Shown: positions 63,127 through 64,000 of the stretch, piece after piece
Layout of the letters: each line of letters starts with the position of its first letter
How positions within the stretch are numbered: the first letter of the stretch is position 1
NCBI GenBank assembly: GCA_951812615.1
Contig: CATOSU010000007.1
Span: 291,751 to 355,750, forward strand
Direction: 5' to 3'
DNA: 64,000 bases
Source of the DNA: an uncultured Paracoccaceae bacterium
GTDB taxonomy: Bacteria > Pseudomonadota > Alphaproteobacteria > Rhodobacterales > Rhodobacteraceae
Position numbers and translations under genes: made by a program
The notes under the pieces: model-generated
What the model was told of the DNA's origin: nothing
Databases searched by the model: none
What the model saw: the letters and a program-made list of their open reading frames with translations, nothing else

Positions 63127-64000
63127 ATGTCAGAAAAACAGCGCGCATATATAGGAACCTCGCCCCGCCGGCGCGAGGACGACGTGTTGCTGCGCGGCGG
63201 CGGGCACTTCACCGACGACACACGCCTGACCGGCCCGCTGCATCTGAGCTTTGTCCGCAGCATGGTGGCCGGCGGGCGGATCCTGCAAGTCGACTTGCAG
63301 GATGCCAAAGCCGCACCCGGCGTGATCGCCGTGCACGGGGCGCGGGATGTCGAGCATCTGGGCGCATTGTCGGTGAACCCGGCCATTCCGCTTTTGGCAC
63401 CGCTGCCTTTCCCGGTTCTGAGCGGGGATGAAATCCGCGCGGTTGGTCAGCCCCTGGCGGCGGTGCTGGCGGAAACACCGATGGCCGCGCTGGACGCTGC
63501 CGAGCTTATACATGCCGAGATCGAAGAGGCCGATCCGGGAACCGCCACCGTCGCGCAAAAACGCTGGCAAAGCGGTGACGCGCCGGCGGTCATGGCGGCG
63601 GCGGCCCATGTTGTCGATTGCACGGTTGCCCATCCGCGCCTTGCGCCGTCCCCGATGGAGCCCCGCGCCATCGCCGTGGCCTATCACCCGGACCGGGACG
63701 CGGTGACGGTGTGGCACTCGACCCAGACACCGCACCGCACGCGGTCGGAACTGGCCGCGATCCTGAACGTGGCGGCCTCCCGCATCCGGGTCATCGCACC
63801 CCATGTCGGCGGCGCTTTCGGGATGAAGGCCTCGCTCTACCCCGAAGACGTGTTCGCGGTCTGGGCCGCGTTCCATCACAAACGTGACGTGAAATGGACC
63901 GCAACCCGGTCAGAGGACTTCCTGTCCGCCACCCACGGACGCGGCCTGACCAGCCGCGGGTGGCTGGCGCTGGACGGCAATGGCCGGTTTCTGGCGCTGA
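63127..64000 (+). CDS. Molybdenum hydroxylase (xanthine/CO dehydrogenase family) large subunit, N-terminal part
   Basis: From ATG 63127 the frame is open to the right edge (291 codons). It starts SEKQRAYIGTSPRRREDDVL LRGGGHFTDDTRL, the usual N-terminus of CoxL-type subunits. It contains VRAVGQPLAAVLAE-like IRAVGQPLAAVLAETPMAAL and HPRLAPSPMEPRAIAVAYHP. The molybdopterin-contacting HVGGAFGMKASLYPED is present. The catalytic C-terminal Glu and any CoxS/CoxM genes lie outside the window, so the substrate is unknown. Confidence 0.9.
   Translation, partial: MSEKQRAYIGTSPRRREDDVLLRGGGHFTDDTRLTGPLHLSFVRSMVAGGRILQVDLQDAKAAPGVIAVHGARDVEHLGALSVNPAIPLLAPLPFPVLSGDEIRAVGQPLAAVLAETPMAALDAAELIHAEIEEADPGTATVAQKRWQSGDAPAVMAAAAHVVDCTVAHPRLAPSPMEPRAIAVAYHPDRDAVTVWHSTQTPHRTRSELAAILNVAASRIRVIAPHVGGAFGMKASLYPEDVFAVWAAFHHKRDVKWTATRSEDFLSATHGRGLTSRGWLALDGNGRFLAL

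Overview
The window is a GC-rich, tightly packed stretch of an alphaproteobacterial chromosome. The PhaR/phasin/PhaC/PhaZ cluster, the folB-folP-glmM operon with an extended FolB, an Entner-Doudoroff operon and the ppdK/glyS/gltS/glyQ block suggest Rhodobacterales (Roseobacter group). This is inference from gene content, not a database match.

Layout. 1-8.1 kb: a cut-off 7TMR-DISM-type sensor diverges from a LuxR-type response regulator, followed by a 1797-residue RTX protein, an acyl-CoA thioesterase, a relic patch (IS481 transposase tail joined to half a SpoIIAA-like gene) and tRNA-Arg(CCG). 8.4-13.4 kb: one huge gene with eight tandem GAF domains and a class III nucleotide cyclase. 13.5-25.2 kb: metabolic genes (homoserine-dehydrogenase-like SAF protein, SDR, LysR regulator, methyltransferase, M23 lipoprotein, a puuD/puuA/puuB-like gamma-glutamyl-amine operon, two PLP aminotransferases) and an unfamiliar helical protein with a hydrophobic hairpin. 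25.3-29.8 kb: the polyhydroxybutyrate locus phaR, phaP, phaC and, divergently, phaZ. phaZ is broken by an in-frame TGA. Inverted repeats fitting PhaR operators sit in the phaP promoter and between phaC and phaZ. 29.8-34.5 kb: gap-edd-eda (Entner-Doudoroff) behind a perfect LacI-type palindrome, then an AraC regulator. 34.7-38.1 kb: an IS91-type element (Y2 transposase plus tyrosine recombinase) and an AT-richer methyltransferase. 38.2-44.7 kb: EamA transporter, cation/proton antiporter, folB-folP-glmM and a SleB-like hydrolase. 44.8-53.3 kb: a short, divergent pyruvate phosphate dikinase, glyS, gltS, a small membrane protein, marC (apparently starting at CTG) and glyQ. 53.5-64 kb: a SPOR/peptidoglycan-binding protein with a catalytically dead trypsin-like domain, a large membrane-anchored Cys-rich unknown, a TPP enzyme coupled to trkH, an RraA-family protein, a DUF1496-like secreted protein, L-aspartate dehydrogenase and the start of a molybdenum hydroxylase large subunit.

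How it fits together. The carbon-storage and Entner-Doudoroff blocks are adjacent and form the metabolic core: sugar acids go to pyruvate and glyceraldehyde-3-phosphate, and surplus acetyl-CoA to PHB. PhaR probably senses the granules and controls phasin, synthase and depolymerase. The most unusual items are the eight-GAF cyclase, the nonsense codon in phaZ, the pseudoprotease, the operator layout of the phasin promoter, and two uncharacterised proteins (22950-24068 and 55262-57436). No CRISPR array, rRNA or complete prophage was seen.
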